Assembly (NCBI RefSeq): GCF_025215495.1
Contig: NZ_CP104302.1
Location: forward strand, 2,976,001 to 3,040,000
Source of the DNA: Mycolicibacterium brumae
GTDB taxonomy: Bacteria > Actinomycetota > Actinomycetes > Mycobacteriales > Mycobacteriaceae
Reading direction: 5' to 3'
Length of the DNA: 64,000 nt
Part shown: piece by piece, positions 35,669 through 43,253 of the stretch
Layout: each line of letters begins with the position of its first letter
How positions within the stretch are numbered: position 1 is the stretch's first letter
The notes under the pieces: model-generated
The model's database searches: none
What the model saw: only the letters and a program-made list of their open reading frames with translations
What the model was told of the DNA's origin: nothing
Position numbers and translations under genes: made by a program

Positions 35669-35764
35669 CAACCCCGACCCGGCCAGCTACCCTCACCCAC
35701 AGCAGGGCCCGAACCTGAGGAATTACCTGACGGAAACCCCTGGGGAATTACGCGACCGTCGACA

Positions 35765-36692
35765 CATGTATGCGTACTGGGCCAGATGCGTCGCCGAAGG
35801 GCAGCCGCCGACACCGCGGGCCGTCGCCGTCGCCTGCGGTACCACAATCCACGCCGCCCGCGCAGCGGTGCGTCGTTACAAGGCAGGCATCGTGCCCAAA
35901 CGCCAATCCCCTGGCCTGGCGCCCAAGACGGTCCGCAATATCCACACCATGATTCACCGCGCCCTGGCCGACGCCCTCGCGTGGAAGTACATCGCCGACA
36001 ACCCGGCCTCCCACATCAAACCGCCGAAGAAGCCGCGCTCCCGGCGTCCCGTGTGGAATGCCCAACAGATCCAGACCTTCCTGAAATCCATCCAGACCGA
36101 TCGGTTCGTGGCACTGTTTCTGCTCGAACTGACCACCGGTGTCCGGCGAGGACAGATCTGCGGCCTCAAATGGTCCGACGTCGACCTCGACGCTGCGCTG
36201 ATCACCGTGCACGACAACCGCGTCGTCGTCGCCGGACGTGCCGTCAACAAGGCCGGCGGCAAGACCGTCAACGCCGACCAGACGATCGCGATCGACCGCG
36301 CGACGGTGGCCGCGCTGCGCCAGTGGCGTGATTTGCAGGACAAGGAGCGAGAGTTCTTTGGCCGCGACTACAAGTCCGGCGATTACGTCTTCACCTACGA
36401 AGACGGCCGACCCCCGCACCCCGACAGCATCCGCCAACGCTTCGACCGACTCGCCATCGCAGCCAGCCTGCCGCGCATCACGTTTCACGATCTGCGGCAC
36501 TCCTATGCCACCGTCGCCCTCAAGGCCGGGATCAACCCGAAGGTGGTCAGTGAGCGGATCGGGCACGCTGATGTCGGTTACTTCTTGCAGACCTATGCGC
36601 ACGTGTCACTCGATGACGACCGGGAGGCTGCCGAGAAGGCAGCGGGGTTTGTGCTTGGGGATGCGTGGCTATCTGGTACAGCCGACACTTAG
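35765..36692 (+). pseudogene. int: Tyrosine integrase, 3' part, split by IS21
   Basis: This continues the integrase after the IS21 insertion, beginning with the second CATGTA copy. It holds the end of the core-binding domain and the whole catalytic domain: the first Arg in TGVRRGQICGLKW, HDLRHSYAT (His and second Arg), IGHADVGYFLQTYAH (His and the nucleophile Tyr). All catalytic residues are present. ATG 35766 could start a 308-residue fragment with the catalytic domain but without most of the arm-binding part. The island is therefore probably unable to excise by itself unless IS21 leaves precisely. Confidence 0.88.
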
Positions 36693-36849
36693 CCGGCTAC
36701 CTCCGCGCAACAGCCATCCGCGCCTCTGCCCTTGGTACCGGCGGCCTTTCACACACCGCTGCGGGAAACCCCACCACGCCAAGGGGCTTACCCGCAACGC
36801 GGGCATGTAACCCCCATAGGCTCCACTTTCAACCGGGTAAGGTACGGCC

Positions 36850-38286
36850 ATGTCAAACTCGCTCGCCCTCAACATCTTCGTCGCCTCCCCGGGAGATTTG
36901 TCAACTGAGCGAGCAATTGTCTCCGCATGTATCGATGAACACAACGCACGCCAGAATCCCGATGGAGTTCGCTTCGCGATGGTCGGTTGGGAGACCGTTC
37001 GCGGAACAGCGAGGCGACCCCAAGAAGCCATTAACGAGCTGATTGCTGAATCCCACTTCCTGATTGCGCTATTTAAGGAACATTGGGGAAGTAACCCTGG
37101 GAGTCCGTGGGGTTTCACATCGGGAACCGAAGAAGAACTGTTCACCGGACTACTCGCCTTAGGTCAGCCCGAGCATCCGATGCGCGATATTTGGGTCGCA
37201 TTCATCTCCACTACCTCACCCGCAGCGCAGATCGAAAACTTGCAGACTCAGATGAAGAGCAATCATTCATTGATGTACGAAGCGGTATCCGACTCGCGCG
37301 ACTTGAAGACCAAGCTCACCGACCGTCTTGCGGGCTGGGCATCGGCGACCCAAGAGAAGGTTGCTCGACATATCGACCTTCTCCCCTCGTCCGGTAAAGA
37401 CCTCCTCCGCGCTGCCTCGCTGGGTCGCGACGGAGCGAAGCTGGTTCAACTAGGGCATCCAGAGGCGGGTGGGCAGAAACTGAAAGAGTCTGCCGCATTG
37501 GGAGGGCCGCCGGAACAACTCGCGTACGCGAAATACCTTGAACGTCGCGGTGAATTGAATGCTGCACAAGAGATAATACAGAGTTCCATTAACTATTTCA
37601 CCACCGGGCCTGGTTTATTGAATTCGCCGTCGGCCGCCGACGCATTTTCTGCCGACGCTCGAATATTGCGCCGCCGAGGCAAAGCGGAGGATGCAATCGG
37701 GCGGCTACAACAAGCACTTACGTTAGTAACTGGTGAAGATTCTGCTTCAATTGTCGTGTCGTGCAGAATTCTGGACGACCTTGGCCTCGCGTTCCAAGAT
37801 GTGAAGGACTTCGATGCAGCACGAGACAGCTTTGAACGCTCACTCGAACGGCGCAGGGTGCGCGAGGACGTGGTGGATGTATGCCAGTCTTTGGTGAATC
37901 TGGCACGAGTTGAGGGCCGAATGGGGAACGTCGATTCCGCTAGCAAGCACGCAGAAGAAGCCCTTGCGGGATTGAGGGAAGTCCCACCAACCACACTCCA
38001 TGCCAACGCGGAAGTGCTCTACGCTCAACTTCGACTTCGGCGGGGACAGGCGATACTGGCCATAGAAAATACAGAGCGAGCCATCGCAATAAACCGGCAG
38101 ATAGGAAATCGCCACGGCGAAGCAATTGCCTTATTGCTTTCAGCGCAATGCCATAGGTCCGCGGGGAATTTAGCTTGCGCAAAGCAATCTGCGCAGGAAT
38201 GTCTCGAATTAAATATATCCATGGGTGATGAATACGGACAGCGGCGTGCAAACTGGTTATTAAACCAGTTAGAATCGTCCGCATAG
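36850..38286 (+). CDS. DUF4062-TPR protein, possible defence protein
   Basis: This 478-aa protein opens with LNIFVASPGDLSTERAIVSACIDEHN and continues MVGWETVRGT...EAINELIAESHFLIALFKEHWGS. That is the DUF4062 signature, a Rossmann-type domain related to TIR (about 1-125). The second half (about 200-470) is a series of TPR-like helical repeats, for example LDDLGLAFQDVKDFDAARDSFERSLE. Nucleotide-cleaving TIR or TIR-like domains joined to TPRs are typical of immune sensors that act by abortive infection. The base composition is AT-richer than the backbone (27 of 60 G+C at 38161-38220), which suggests recent transfer. It stands alone, downstream of the integrase. Confidence 0.8.
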   Translation: MSNSLALNIFVASPGDLSTERAIVSACIDEHNARQNPDGVRFAMVGWETVRGTARRPQEAINELIAESHFLIALFKEHWGSNPGSPWGFTSGTEEELFTGLLALGQPEHPMRDIWVAFISTTSPAAQIENLQTQMKSNHSLMYEAVSDSRDLKTKLTDRLAGWASATQEKVARHIDLLPSSGKDLLRAASLGRDGAKLVQLGHPEAGGQKLKESAALGGPPEQLAYAKYLERRGELNAAQEIIQSSINYFTTGPGLLNSPSAADAFSADARILRRRGKAEDAIGRLQQALTLVTGEDSASIVVSCRILDDLGLAFQDVKDFDAARDSFERSLERRRVREDVVDVCQSLVNLARVEGRMGNVDSASKHAEEALAGLREVPPTTLHANAEVLYAQLRLRRGQAILAIENTERAIAINRQIGNRHGEAIALLLSAQCHRSAGNLACAKQSAQECLELNISMGDEYGQRRANWLLNQLESSA

Positions 38287-38299
38287 CGGAACCATTTGA

Positions 38300-38905
38300 T
38301 TAGACTAGGTGTCCGTCTTGATCGATCTGGATAACCCTCAGTTCAGGCCATGTGACCGCCGTCAATAGACCCCCATCCGACCCGCAACCAGTATCTATTC
38401 TGGCAGAGTTGGAATCTATGCATGGCTCTCGGCCCACGTATGCATGTGCCGATACTTGAAACCTATGACTTCCATCTTCTTTGGGCACGTGAGATGCCAA
38501 TACATTCTTATTTTCAAACTCTTCCGGCATACCACGAAGGAGATCGATGTGTTCGACTGGAAGTCGGGAACGGAATTCCGTCATTACATCTGGCGATACC
38601 TTTGACCCCACGTAGGATCGGATTGTACTAGCGCCTCCAATCTTGAGAAAATGTGCCAGATCTCCAGTATCCAATGCTTTCAATAAAACCTCTTCGTGGT
38701 TGCCCCTCAACAAAACAAGTGGCTTAGACTTTGCACTTTCACACAGCAGCCGAAGCACCCCTGCAGAATCTTCACCTCTATCGATATAGTCACCTAGGAA
38801 TACAATTCTATCGAGATTGACTTTCTCAAGTTCATACAAAATTCCACGTAATGCAGGTAGGTTTCCATGGATGTCACCCACAAAAGCCAGACGTTCTGGA
38901 GTCAT
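38300..38905 (-). CDS. PPP-family metallophosphoesterase
   Basis: This 201-aa protein carries the three metallophosphatase blocks GDIHGNLPAL, GDYIDRGEDS and GNHEEVL, and a later His in ASHVPKED. It is a compact Ser/Thr-phosphatase-like or diadenosine-tetraphosphatase-like enzyme with the dinuclear metal site intact. Its start overlaps the stop of the nucleotidyltransferase gene in an ATGA, so the two form one operon. The pair may add and remove a nucleotide or phosphate group on a common target. AT-rich, like its partner. Confidence 0.85.
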   Translation of the reverse strand: MTPERLAFVGDIHGNLPALRGILYELEKVNLDRIVFLGDYIDRGEDSAGVLRLLCESAKSKPLVLLRGNHEEVLLKALDTGDLAHFLKIGGASTIRSYVGSKVSPDVMTEFRSRLPVEHIDLLRGMPEEFENKNVLASHVPKEDGSHRFQVSAHAYVGREPCIDSNSARIDTGCGSDGGLLTAVTWPELRVIQIDQDGHLV

Positions 38906-39684
38906 AACAGTATCTTGTCCACTTCAGCGTAGTCGCCATCAGCGCCAACTAAGCCGAGCGCCATGAATCCAATTGATAGCACATCTCCACCACTACCCCA
39001 TTCGTTCACAATTAGAGCTTCCAGCGAACCGTGAGGATTCGACTTCAGCGGGCCAATAACGCGCTCAAGTCGCATAAGACATTCGTTTAGATCCTCAATA
39101 CTGGGATCACCAACCTGCCGAGACGCCAAAAGGTTTACTAACGAAGGATCGCGGTGGCGAGTTGCGATCTCGCGAACCGAAAAACATGGTTCTCCATCGG
39201 CAATAGCTTGGGCATATAGGCCGCTTCTGAGTAGGTAGCGAGCTTCTCGCAACAGTCCCGCAAGATATTTCGGAAGGTCCGAATTCAATGCGCCGAATAC
39301 CGCGGACATCTCGCGAACTCGAGTCAGAAGCCGTTCAGTATCAACATCTCCGAGTCCCGAGACGAGCTCTCTAAGCTGCCCTGTTGGGTCCCAGACAATC
39401 TTGGAGTCACGGAGCAAATGCGCGCCGAAAAGCGTCCCCACACCGGACTTCAACTGTTCCACCGTGTAGAAGCTGACGTTCGCCATACCTGAGTAGACGC
39501 TTGGCGCGAGGCGCGCAGAGAGCGCAAGCAGGTCCAAATCGCTACCAGCAACCGCGTCTCCTCGGGCCTGGCTCCCGTACACCAGCAAGCCCATGACGCT
39601 ATCCGCCAACGGTGGAAGATCGTCGGCTACATCACGAGAAATACCCAGCCCTACGAGCGCTTCCACGATGGATTCCCGTTCCAC
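38902..39684 (-). CDS. MNT-type nucleotidyltransferase with helical C-terminal domain
   Basis: This 260-aa protein starts at GTG 39684 behind GAGGAGA. It has the polymerase-beta motif VYGSQARGDAVAGSDLDLLAL (about residues 35-55), with the two metal-binding Asp residues. The rest is a helical domain (LPKYLAGLLREARYLLRSGLYAQAI...) similar to HEPN/substrate-binding bundles that accompany such enzymes. MNT-type enzymes act in MNT-HEPN toxin-antitoxin systems and in antibiotic adenylylation. The overlap with the phosphatase gene suggests an opposed enzyme pair. The function is not proven. Confidence 0.8.
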   Translation of the reverse strand: MERESIVEALVGLGISRDVADDLPPLADSVMGLLVYGSQARGDAVAGSDLDLLALSARLAPSVYSGMANVSFYTVEQLKSGVGTLFGAHLLRDSKIVWDPTGQLRELVSGLGDVDTERLLTRVREMSAVFGALNSDLPKYLAGLLREARYLLRSGLYAQAIADGEPCFSVREIATRHRDPSLVNLLASRQVGDPSIEDLNECLMRLERVIGPLKSNPHGSLEALIVNEWGSGGDVLSIGFMALGLVGADGDYAEVDKILL

Positions 39685-39783
39685 GATCTCCTCTGCAAGG
39701 ACTGTCTGTGCCTTTTTCTGTTCTCCGACCCACTGCGGTCACGATGTGGCCGCAGCCCACTTCAATCCTATTCGCTAGCCTAG

Positions 39784-39900
39784 CTAATGTTCCCGAACGT
39801 GTCTCCAAAGCTAATGAACACGGCTCCCGGAGTTGCCTCCGGGAGCCGTTTTCCCGGTAGCGGAGACAGAATTCAAGCCTCGACCTCTGGTTACTGGCCG
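39784..39900 (-). repeat. Decayed second att site (tRNA-fMet 3' end, hairpin, arm repeats)
   Basis: This stretch repeats the layout found at 43058-43173. First come degenerate arm repeats (GTTCCCGAACGTGTCTCC, 39789-39806), then a strong 12-bp hairpin (39821-39848). After that, GGTAGCGGAGACAGAATTC and CGACCTCTGG (about 39855-39892) match the 3' end and variable region of tRNA-fMet with several changes. It is an old attachment site released from selection, oriented like the real tRNA, and it divides the island into two units. Confidence 0.65.
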
Positions 39901-39939
39901 GTTGCGGTCTTGCACACTCTACCTACATCGCTAATGTGC

Positions 39940-40372
39940 AGGTCAGCTGGGATCTGGCGTCTCGCAAGTCACACCGTGTCGAGGCGGTCGTCCGTGTTCC
40001 GCACGGTTTCGTTCACAAATCCGTTCACATTGATCACGTCGCCCAAACCTGTAGTGGCGAAGCTTCGCCAAGCTGCCGAGATGCTCACCCGAGGCGATGC
40101 CCACTCGGACCAGTGCTATGCCGTCTGCAGTCAGGCTGGCAAACCGTACCACCCTTCGCTGTGGCAGTCTCAGCCATCCGCGGTCTCGACGTGCCGCAGA
40201 TACGGCTTCACGATACGCGGCGTACCTGCGGCCAACCTTATTCATCTCCAGGGGCGTACCCATCTCGCTCGTCACGGCCCGGCTCGGCAATGCCGACTTT
40301 CCATCCACACTTCGCACCCAAATTCCCGCGCAACCAGAGGCCTCGAATCGCAGCGCGCAGCCTTGACCCGCC
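39940..40372 (+). pseudogene. Fossil of a tyrosine recombinase (C-terminal part)
   Basis: In shifted frames the plus strand reads LDVPQIRLHDTRRTC (near 40185-40230) and GVPISLVTARLGNADFPSTL (near 40255-40315). These match the HDLRHT and LGHxxxxxT blocks of tyrosine integrases, in order and at about the right distance, with at least one frameshift between them. The fossil starts about 40 bp from the decayed att site, the normal position of an integrase gene. It is a different integrase from the one at 32.7-36.7 kb. Confidence 0.6.
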
Positions 40373-40508
40373 AGCCGGCAACTCCGGTAGCTGACGCATT
40401 GCCGCCCTAGGAGCACAGACGTGCATTCCATGTACGCCGGGTCTGCTGCACGGATAGGTGACATTTGAGTTGGCTTGCCCGTGACGGGTGGGCTGGAAGG
40501 ATGTCCTT

Positions 40509-40817
40509 GTGCCCAGGCCTTACCCCCGTGAGTTCCGCGACGATGTCGTACGGGTCGCCCGCAACCGCGAAGACGGTGTGACGATCGAGCAGATCGCCAC
40601 TGATTTCGGAGTGCATCCGATGACGCTGCACAAGTGGATGCGCCAAGCCGACATCGATGAGGGCGCCAAGCCCGGAAGAAGCACCGGCGATGCCGGTGAG
40701 CTGCGGGAAGCGCGACGTCGGATCAAGCTGCTCGAGCAGGAGAACGAAGTCCTGCGCCGGGCTGCGGCCTACCTGTCGCAGGCCAATCTGCCGGGAAAAG
40801 GCTCTACCCGCTCGTGA
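40509..40817 (+). CDS. IS3-family transposase OrfA
   Basis: This 102-aa HTH protein starts at GTG 40509. It reads RPYPREFRDDVVRVAR...TIEQIATDFGVHPMTLHKWMRQADID, the HTH of IS3 OrfA proteins, and then a leucine-zipper-like segment (LREARRRIKLLEQENEVLRRAAAYL). The stop overlaps the orfB start (GTGA). In IS3 elements OrfA and OrfB are often joined by programmed frameshifting; here a plain overlap is visible. Confidence 0.85.
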   Translation: MPRPYPREFRDDVVRVARNREDGVTIEQIATDFGVHPMTLHKWMRQADIDEGAKPGRSTGDAGELREARRRIKLLEQENEVLRRAAAYLSQANLPGKGSTRS

Positions 40818-41671
40818 AAGAGCTCGCCTCCGACGGGATCCCCGTCGCGGTGACGTGCCGGGTACTCAAGCTCGCCCGCCAGCCCTACTACCGCTGGCTG
40901 GCCCAGCCTGTCACCGACGCCGAACTGGCCGAGGCCTACCGCGCCAACGCCCTGTTCGATGCCCACCGCGAAGACCCAGAGTTCGGCTACCGCTACCTCG
41001 TGGAGGAAGCCGCAGAGGCCGGCGAACCGATGGCCGAGCGCACCGCCTGGCGGATCTGCTCGCAGAATCGGTTGTGGAGCGTGTTCGGCAAGAAGCGCGG
41101 CAAGAACGGCACGGTCGGTCCGCCCGTCCACGACGATCTCGTTGAACGCGACTTCACCGCGGATGCACCAAATCAGTTGTGGCTCAGCGATATCACCGAA
41201 CACCGTACTGGCGAGGGAAAGCTCTACCTGTGCGCGATCAAAGACGCGTTCTCCAACCGGATCGTCGGCTACAGCATCGACTCGCGGATGAAGTCCCGGT
41301 TGGCCACACAGGCACTGCACAGTGCGGTGGTACGGCGCGGCGAAGTGGCCGGATGCATACTCCACAGCGACCGCGGATCTCAGTTCAGGTCAAGGAGATT
41401 CGTGCATGCGTTGAGCCGTTACGAGATGGTCGGATCGATGGGACGTGTCGGGGCAGCCGGTGACAACGCCGCCATGGAGAGCTTCTTCAGCTTGCTGCAG
41501 AAGAACGTGCTCGACCGCCGCCGCTGGGACACCCGCGAGCAGCTGCGCATCGCCATCGTCACCTGGATCGAACGCACCTACCACCGCCGCCGACGCCAGA
41601 GCGGACTCGGCCGGTTGACCCCGATCGAATTCGAAGCCATCATGACCACACCGGCCAGTCAGGTCGCGTGA
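40814..41671 (+). CDS. IS3-family transposase OrfB (DDE)
   Basis: This 285-aa protein carries the rve integrase core: the first Asp in LWLSDITEHRT, the second in ILHSDRGSQF, and the Glu in NAAMESFFSLLQ, with the trailing K/R. The N-terminal part has the HTH_21 pattern GYRYLVEEAAEAGEPMAERTAWRI. The length and all three catalytic residues are normal, so the element is probably active. The GTG start at 40814 overlaps the end of orfA. Confidence 0.88.
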   Translation: MKELASDGIPVAVTCRVLKLARQPYYRWLAQPVTDAELAEAYRANALFDAHREDPEFGYRYLVEEAAEAGEPMAERTAWRICSQNRLWSVFGKKRGKNGTVGPPVHDDLVERDFTADAPNQLWLSDITEHRTGEGKLYLCAIKDAFSNRIVGYSIDSRMKSRLATQALHSAVVRRGEVAGCILHSDRGSQFRSRRFVHALSRYEMVGSMGRVGAAGDNAAMESFFSLLQKNVLDRRRWDTREQLRIAIVTWIERTYHRRRRQSGLGRLTPIEFEAIMTTPASQVA

Positions 41672-41703
41672 CCGAAACTGTCACCTGATCGTGCAGCAGA
41701 CCC

Positions 41704-42423
41704 CTTTTGGACATGGTCGAAGGCCGCTCCAAAGCGGTGTTCAAGACCTGGCTGGCTGAACGGGACGCAGACTGGCGCGAGCGCGTCGATGTCGTGGCGA
41801 TGGACGGGTTCACCGGCTACAAGACCGCCGCCGCCGAAGAGATCCCCCAAGCCGTCGCTGTCATGGACCCGTTCCACGTGGCGCGGCTGGCGGGCAACGC
41901 AGTCGATGAGTGCCGCCGCCGGATCCAACTGGCCACCTGCGGACACCGGGGCCGAAAGAGCGACCCGCTCTACCAAGCCAGGCGCACCTTGCTCACCGGC
42001 TCCGATCTGCTCACCGACAAGCAGACCAACCGCCTCGACGCGCTGTTTGCCGATGACCGGCACGTTCAGGTGCAGACGACCTGGGCGATCTACCAGGAAG
42101 TCATCGCCGCCTACCGCCACCCCGACCGCGTGGCGGGCCGCAAGAGGATGGCCGCGCTGATCAGCATGCTCAGCGCCGGGGTGCCCACCGTGCTGGCCGA
42201 AGCCGTCACCCTCGGCCGGACGCTGAAGAGCCGCGCCGCCGATGTCCTGGCCTACTTCGACCGGCCCGGCACCTCCAACGGACCCACCGAAGCGATCAAC
42301 GGACGACTGGAACACCTACGCGGCTCAGCCCTGGGCTTCCGCAACCTCACCAACTACATCGCCCGCGCCCTGCTGGAGGCCGGCGGATTCAGACCACGAC
42401 TACACCCTGGATTGTGAAGAGCC
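41704..42423 (+). pseudogene. ISL3-family transposase, C-terminal remnant
   Basis: The frame up to 42417 codes for the C-terminal half of an ISL3 transposase: VVAMDGFTGYKTAAAEEIPQAVAVMDPFHVARLA, then STNGPTEAINGRLEHLRGSALGFRNLTNY-type sequence (the first residues read TSNGPTEAINGRL). The N-terminal half with the zinc-binding and HTH regions is gone, replaced by the IS3 element. The right inverted end (GATTGTGAAGAGCC, 42410-42423) is kept. It is inactive. Confidence 0.8.
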
Positions 42424-42632
42424 TGGAAACCGGCGAGTACACCTATGTGGTGCGTCCACGTTCCTTTCTGATCGTCGGCTCCCTCGATCAGCTGCGAGGT
42501 CCGGGAGGGATTCAGAAGGAAAAGTACGAATCTTTCGAGCTTTATCGTCGAAATCTGTACGAGCCCGAGATCGTCACCTTTGATGAGCTGCTGGCTCGGG
42601 CCGAATGGCAATGCACGTTGCTGGAGACCTAA
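42424..42632 (+). pseudogene. C-terminal fragment of a Shedu-type (DUF4263) protein
   Basis: Directly after the ISL3 end, a frame of about 70 codons reads LETGEYTYVVRPRSFLIVG, then KYESFELYRRNLYEPEIVTFDELLARAEW. I recognise the last block (ELYRR...EIvTfDELL.RA) as the C-terminal end of the DUF4263/Shedu SduA nuclease domain. The N-terminal part and most catalytic residues are missing. This is the stump of an anti-phage nuclease gene destroyed by the ISL3 insertion and later rearrangement. Confidence 0.65.
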
Positions 42633-42973
42633 CCGTTCAGACGCGGGGTGCGGGGCTTGATGTAGCGGTGGCCGACTCCTTTGTCGAGGACGTGGTAATG
42701 GAAGGCGGACTGGAATTCGGCGCCGTTGTCGGTCTGGATGATCTTGCCGACCACGTCGGCATGGGTGGCGTTGGGGCTGTGGCGCGGGCGACGGGACAGG
42801 TCCCGTAACCCCTCGACGCCCTGCTCGCGGTAGCGGCGCAACCAGGTGTAGTAGGTCGGCCGACTGATCCCGTAGTAGCGGCACGTCATCGCGACGTTGC
42901 CCGTGACTTCCTCGGCGTGCTGGATGATCGCCAACCGGCGACGGACCTCACGTGGCAGCAGCGGTTCGCTCAT
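42629..42973 (-). pseudogene. IS481-family transposase, internally deleted
   Basis: The first about 75 residues (MSEPLLPREVRRRLAIIQHAEE... GISRPTYYTWLRRYREQG) are the HTH region of an IS481-type transposase. The frame then jumps to IIQTDNGAEFQSAFHYHVLDKG, the second Asp region of the DDE core, and ends at YIKPRTPRLNG before the Glu. The first catalytic Asp and the C-terminus are missing. The upstream side keeps an IS481-like end (TGTCAACGATGT near 43005). Confidence 0.75.
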
Positions 42974-43059
42974 GCAGGGTCTCCTACTGATCAGAGACCC
43001 GAACTGTCAACGATGTCCGTCAGTTTTAGACAGTCTTAGGACTCATTAGCCACGCTAAT

Positions 43060-43080
43060 GTTCCCAAACATGTTCCCAAC
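43060..43080. repeat. Arm-type direct repeats near attR
   Basis: GTTCCCAAACATGTTCCCAAC holds two GTTCCCAA copies 12 bp apart. The same pair, with the same spacing, lies inside the left end of the island (7482-7502), and a degenerate pair precedes the decayed att site (39789-39806). They are probably arm-binding sites of the island integrase. Confidence 0.55.
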
Positions 43081-43086
43081 CCCATA

Positions 43087-43124
43087 GAAAATGGCCCCCA
43101 GGCTGGTGCCTGAGGGCCATTTTC
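43087..43124 (-). terminator. Rho-independent terminator of tRNA-fMet
   Basis: A 13-bp stem with one mismatch (ATGGCCCCCAGGC / GCCTGAGGGCCAT, loop TGGT) lies 3 bp beyond the tRNA 3' end. On the minus strand it is followed by TTTTC. It sits on the island side of the att core, so it came in with the element. Confidence 0.8.
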
Positions 43125-43126
43125 GC

Positions 43127-43203
43127 TGGTAGCGGGGACAGGATTCGAACCTGCGACCTCTGGGTTATGAGCCCAGCGAGCTACCGAGCTGCTCCACCCC
43201 GCG
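43127..43203 (-). tRNA. tRNA-fMet (CAT), initiator
   Basis: This is a 77-nt gene with encoded CCA and anticodon CAT. It is an initiator: the anticodon stem has three consecutive G-C pairs (GGGCTCATAACCC) and the first position (C1:U72) is mismatched, as in mycobacterial initiator tRNAs. The D and T arms are normal (AGCTCGGTAGCT, GGTTCGAATCC). Its 43149-43173 segment is the attachment core of the genomic island, and the inserted DNA has restored the 3' end. Confidence 0.97.
43149..43173. repeat. attR-type core inside tRNA-fMet
   Basis: This is the 25-bp block shared exactly with 7342-7366. It covers the 3' side of the anticodon arm, the variable loop and the 5' side of the T arm, a classical integration zone of tyrosine recombinases. 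Confidence 0.8.
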
Positions 43204-43253
43204 TCGGTGAACACAACGTTACCGGGCAGTCGCGAAGGCTCCAAATCGGCTGT

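Larger units (their letters stand above)
33106..35764 (+). mobile_element. IS21-family insertion sequence, complete
   Basis: The 2659-bp element has ends that begin TGTC and match imperfectly as inverted repeats (TGTCAGCGGTCACG on the left, TGTCGACGGTCGCG on the right). Both ends also carry subterminal copies of TAATTCC-type repeats, as IS21 elements do. The flanks carry a 6-bp direct repeat, CATGTA (33100-33105 and 35765-35770). It encodes istA and istB, both apparently intact. The clean duplication and the uncorrupted host frame point to a recent insertion. Confidence 0.9.
40439..41703 (+). mobile_element. IS3-family insertion sequence
   Basis: The 1265-bp element has inverted ends that both begin GGGTCTGCTGCACG and continue with AGGTGACA after a few differing bases. 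It encodes orfA and orfB in the typical overlapping arrangement. I see no short target duplication (flanks GCC and CTT). The right end cuts straight into an ISL3 transposase, so it inserted into or recombined with that element. Confidence 0.85.
7342..43173. mobile_element. Genomic island at tRNA-fMet (defence island)
   Basis: The boundaries are an exact 25-bp direct repeat: 7342-7366 and 43149-43173, the latter inside the tRNA-fMet gene. Short GTTCCCAA-type repeats occur just inside both ends (7441-7504 and 43060-43080), as expected for integrase arm sites. The island carries its own excisionase (32520) and tyrosine integrase (32699/35771, split by IS21), a DISARM-like operon, P63C, DUF4062-TPR and nucleotidyltransferase genes, and several IS elements. 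A decayed third att site near 39.8 kb shows that the island is composite. One caveat: the tRNA 3' end expected outside the left repeat is absent; vapC is there instead, so the original left junction has been altered or the history is more complex. Confidence 0.75.

Noticed and set aside
40439..42423. IS3 plus ISL3 as one composite transposon
   Set aside because: The ISL3 part is truncated, the ends do not match each other and no common target duplication flanks them.
43026..43244. 72-codon minus-strand frame across the tRNA-fMet gene
   Set aside because: It is a chance frame through the tRNA, its terminator and the att region.
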